Of a stretch of 49,962 nt of DNA, positions 48,116-49,962 are shown piece by piece; positions within the stretch are counted from its first letter, which is position 1, and each line of letters opens with the position of its first letter. The position numbers and the translations under genes are program-made. The DNA lies in the NCBI GenBank assembly GCA_045537285.1, contig JAZSPC010000037.1, positions 1 through 49,962 of the forward strand, in the 5' to 3' direction. The DNA is from HGM13634 sp045537285. Its GTDB lineage: Bacteria; Bacillota; Clostridia; TANB77; CAG-508. Under the pieces are notes generated by a model. That model searched no databases and was not told where the DNA came from. It saw only the letters and a program-made list of their open reading frames with translations.

Positions 48116-48778
48116 ATGATATTAATAATGTTAGGAGCACCAGCAACAGGAAAAGGAACTACTGCGGCAAATTTATCAGTAAAATTAGGAATTCCACAAG
48201 TATCAACAGGGGATATTTTTAGAAAGGCAATGGCAGAAAAAACACCAGTAGGAGTTGAAGCAGAAAAATACATTTCACAAGGACAATTAGTTCCAGATGA
48301 AATAACAATAAAAATAGTAGAAGAAAGATTAAAAGATACAGATGTACAAAATGGTTTAATACTAGATGGATTTCCAAGAACAATAGAACAAGCAGAAGCA
48401 TTAGACAAAATGCTTGAAAAAGATAATAAAACTGTAACATTAGCAATAAATCTAGAAACACCTGAGAATGAAATTATAGATAGAATTGCATGTAGAAGAG
48501 TATGCACAAATCAAGATTGTAAAACAGTATATAATACAAAATTAAATCCACCTAAAATAGATGGAGTTTGTGATAGATGTGGAAGTGATTTAAAACAAAG
48601 AAAAGATGACAATGTAGAGACTGTAAGAAAAAGATTAGTTACATATTATGAACAATCAGCACCAATAGTAGACTATTATAAAAACAAGGGAGTACTATAT
48701 TCATCAGAAGTTAGTTTAAGAGTTAATAAAATGGCTGTTGATGTTGCAAATGAAGTGTATGATATATTAACTAAATAA
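48116..48778 (+). CDS. adk: Adenylate kinase
   Basis: The 220-residue long-form enzyme interconverts ATP, ADP and AMP. The P-loop is LGAPATGKGT (about residues 5-14), with Ala-Thr where most Adks have Gly-Ala. STGDIFR (about 30-36), DGFPRT (about 84-89) and the LID follow; the LID has four zinc Cys in CTNQDC and CDRC. AMP- and ATP-site arginines are in place. AAGGAGAG precedes ATG 48116. It follows secY as in Bacillus. Confidence 0.97.
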   Translation: MILIMLGAPATGKGTTAANLSVKLGIPQVSTGDIFRKAMAEKTPVGVEAEKYISQGQLVPDEITIKIVEERLKDTDVQNGLILDGFPRTIEQAEALDKMLEKDNKTVTLAINLETPENEIIDRIACRRVCTNQDCKTVYNTKLNPPKIDGVCDRCGSDLKQRKDDNVETVRKRLVTYYEQSAPIVDYYKNKGVLYSSEVSLRVNKMAVDVANEVYDILTK

Positions 48779-48807
48779 CTCTACACTCAATTAAATGGGG
48801 AGAAAAA

Positions 48808-49578
48808 ATGATAGATATAAAATCTAAAAGAGAGATTGAACTTATGAGAGAAGCATGTAGAATAACAGCGCTTGCTCATAAAGCGATAGAAGAAGCGATT
48901 AGACCTGGAATTTCAACATTAGAATTGGATAAAATAGCAGAAAAAGTAATCAGAGAAAATGGTGGGATACCTGCACAAAAAGGGTATCCTGGACCAGATA
49001 AATATACTCCTGCTTTTCCTGCCTCAATATGTGCATCCGTAAATGATGAGGTAATTCATGGAATACCATCTAGTAAAGTAATTCTTAAAGAAGGTGATGT
49101 AATCAGTATTGATATGGTTGCATATAAAGATGGGTTTAATGGAGATGCGGCAAGAACTTACATAGTAGGAAAAGGTTCAAAAGAAGATGAAAGATTGTTA
49201 GAAGTAACAAAACAAGCTTTTTTTGAAGGTATAAAATATGCTAAAAAAGGTAATAGAGTAGGAGACATTTCTCATGCAATAGGAGAGTTTGTCGAAAAAA
49301 ATGGATTTAATGTAGTAAAAGAATTCCAAGGACACGGAATTGGAAGAAGTATGCATGAAGATCCAGGTATACCAAATTATGGAAAATCTGGCAAAGGTCC
49401 AAGACTTGAACCTGGCATGACACTAGCAATCGAACCTATGGTTATGGCAGGAAAAGATAACATTTTAGAACTAGACGATGGGTGGACAATTGTAACAGAA
49501 GATGGAAGAAATGCAGCTCATTATGAAAATACAATTTTAATTACAGAAAAAGAGCCTGAAATATTGACATTATTGTAA
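48808..49578 (+). CDS. map: Methionine aminopeptidase, type I
   Basis: The 256-residue metalloprotease removes the initiator Met. Metal ligands are visible: SIDMVAYKDGFNGDAARTY (two Asp, about residues 96-115), GHGIGRSMHEDPGIPNYG (His, about 171), IEPMVMAG (Glu) and HYENTILIT (Glu near the end). The catalytic His is in VNDEVIHGIPS (about 79). GGGGAG precedes ATG 48808. Order adk-map-infA is the standard Firmicute one. Confidence 0.97.
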   Translation: MIDIKSKREIELMREACRITALAHKAIEEAIRPGISTLELDKIAEKVIRENGGIPAQKGYPGPDKYTPAFPASICASVNDEVIHGIPSSKVILKEGDVISIDMVAYKDGFNGDAARTYIVGKGSKEDERLLEVTKQAFFEGIKYAKKGNRVGDISHAIGEFVEKNGFNVVKEFQGHGIGRSMHEDPGIPNYGKSGKGPRLEPGMTLAIEPMVMAGKDNILELDDGWTIVTEDGRNAAHYENTILITEKEPEILTLL

Positions 49579-49649
49579 AATTATTATATACTATAAAAGC
49601 TATTATTGAAATTAGCAATATAAAATAAGAAAGAAAAATGGAGGTAGAA

Positions 49650-49868
49650 ATGGCAAAAGAAGATGTTATTGAAGTAGAAGGAACTGTTTTAGAAACATTA
49701 CCAAATACTAATTTCAAAGTTGAACTTGAAAACGGACATCAAATTTTAGCGCATATTTCTGGAAAATTAAGAATGAACTACATAAAAATTCTTCCAGGAG
49801 ATAAAGTAAAAGTTGAACTTTCACCATATGACTTAACAAGAGGAAGAATTACTTGGAGAGCAAAGTAA
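49650..49868 (+). CDS. infA: Translation initiation factor IF-1
   Basis: I start it at ATG 49650 (72 residues, the normal length) with GGAGG at 49640-49644. The in-frame ATG 49638 overlaps that site. The S1-like OB fold is complete: KEDVIEVEGTVLETLPN, FKVELENGHQILAHISGKLR and the final SPYDLTRGRITWRAK. IF-1 binds the A site of the 30S subunit during initiation. Confidence 0.98.
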   Translation: MAKEDVIEVEGTVLETLPNTNFKVELENGHQILAHISGKLRMNYIKILPGDKVKVELSPYDLTRGRITWRAK

Positions 49869-49911
49869 GAAGTATATTTCGAGATTTTAATTTAAACAGG
49901 AGGTAGTTAAA

Positions 49912-49962
49912 ATGAAGGTCAGACCCTCAGTTAAACCAATTTGCGAAAAATGCAAAATAATT
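49912..49962 (+). CDS. rpmJ: Ribosomal protein L36, N-terminal part (runs off window)
   Basis: ATG 49912 follows AGGAGG at 49899-49904. The 17 visible residues, MKVRPSVKPICEKCKII, are the start of L36 with the first two zinc cysteines (CxxC), so this is the zinc-binding form. The full protein is about 37 residues. It sits between infA and, by expectation, rpsM. Confidence 0.95.
   Translation, partial: MKVRPSVKPICEKCKII

Noticed and set aside
49290..49296. TGTCGAA in a run of A (Spo0A box match)
   Set aside because: It is inside map and far from any promoter.

Overview
The window is about 50 kb of AT-rich DNA with Firmicute (Bacillota) features: strong Shine-Dalgarno sequences, frequent TTG/GTG starts, consensus sigma-A promoters, tRNA genes with encoded CCA, and an S10-spc gene order. 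An anaerobic, spore-forming Clostridia-like bacterium is the best fit. It carries spore photoproduct lyase, SpoVG behind a sigma-H-like promoter, three proteins with a Spo0A-type DNA-binding domain, a ferredoxin-dependent 2-oxoacid oxidoreductase and AdhE. I cannot name the species.

Layout. 1-9.2 kb: end of a type IV secretion/conjugation cluster (VirB4-like ATPase end, VirB2-like pilin, VirB6/TrbL-like membrane protein, three anchored surface proteins). 9.2-16.6 kb: a small unknown protein, SplB, a D,D-carboxypeptidase, tRNA-Gly, MltG, tRNA-Cys, a candidate type I toxin-antitoxin locus, signal peptidase I, holB (frameshifted here), RicT and a small ferredoxin. 16.6-19.6 kb (minus strand): four-subunit pyruvate:ferredoxin oxidoreductase. 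19.8-26.0 kb: a TadE-like anchor fused to phage-tail-like sequence, TrmL, an M23 peptidase and AdhE. 26.0-27.9 kb: three tandem, independently promoted and terminated Spo0A_C cassettes with a common leader. 28-31.2 kb: gatCAB. 31.2-34.8 kb: small membrane protein, patatin-like lipase, YcxB-like protein and a minimal SufC/SufB pair. 34.8-37.0 kb: murC, spoVG and a small unknown protein. 37.1-49.96 kb: S10-spc superoperon from a structured leader through rpsJ to secY, adk, map, infA and the start of rpmJ.

The metabolic genes suggest fermentation: the oxidoreductase would supply acetyl-CoA and reduced ferredoxin, AdhE would consume acetyl-CoA to regenerate NAD, and SufCB would supply the Fe-S clusters. 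GatCAB, TrmL and the ribosomal operon serve translation. MurC, MltG, the carboxypeptidase and the M23 peptidase serve the cell wall.

The two most interesting loci are: (i) 13.54-13.81 kb, a convergent pair of small transcripts sharing a bidirectional terminator, with a 22-codon hydrophobic ORF and a 15-bp direct repeat that makes one RNA complementary to the start region of the other, the same plan as the par/Fst type I toxin-antitoxin system; and (ii) the Spo0A_C cassette array. Two coding sequences (the VirB6-like gene and holB) each appear to carry one extra base, which may be sequence error or real lesions.
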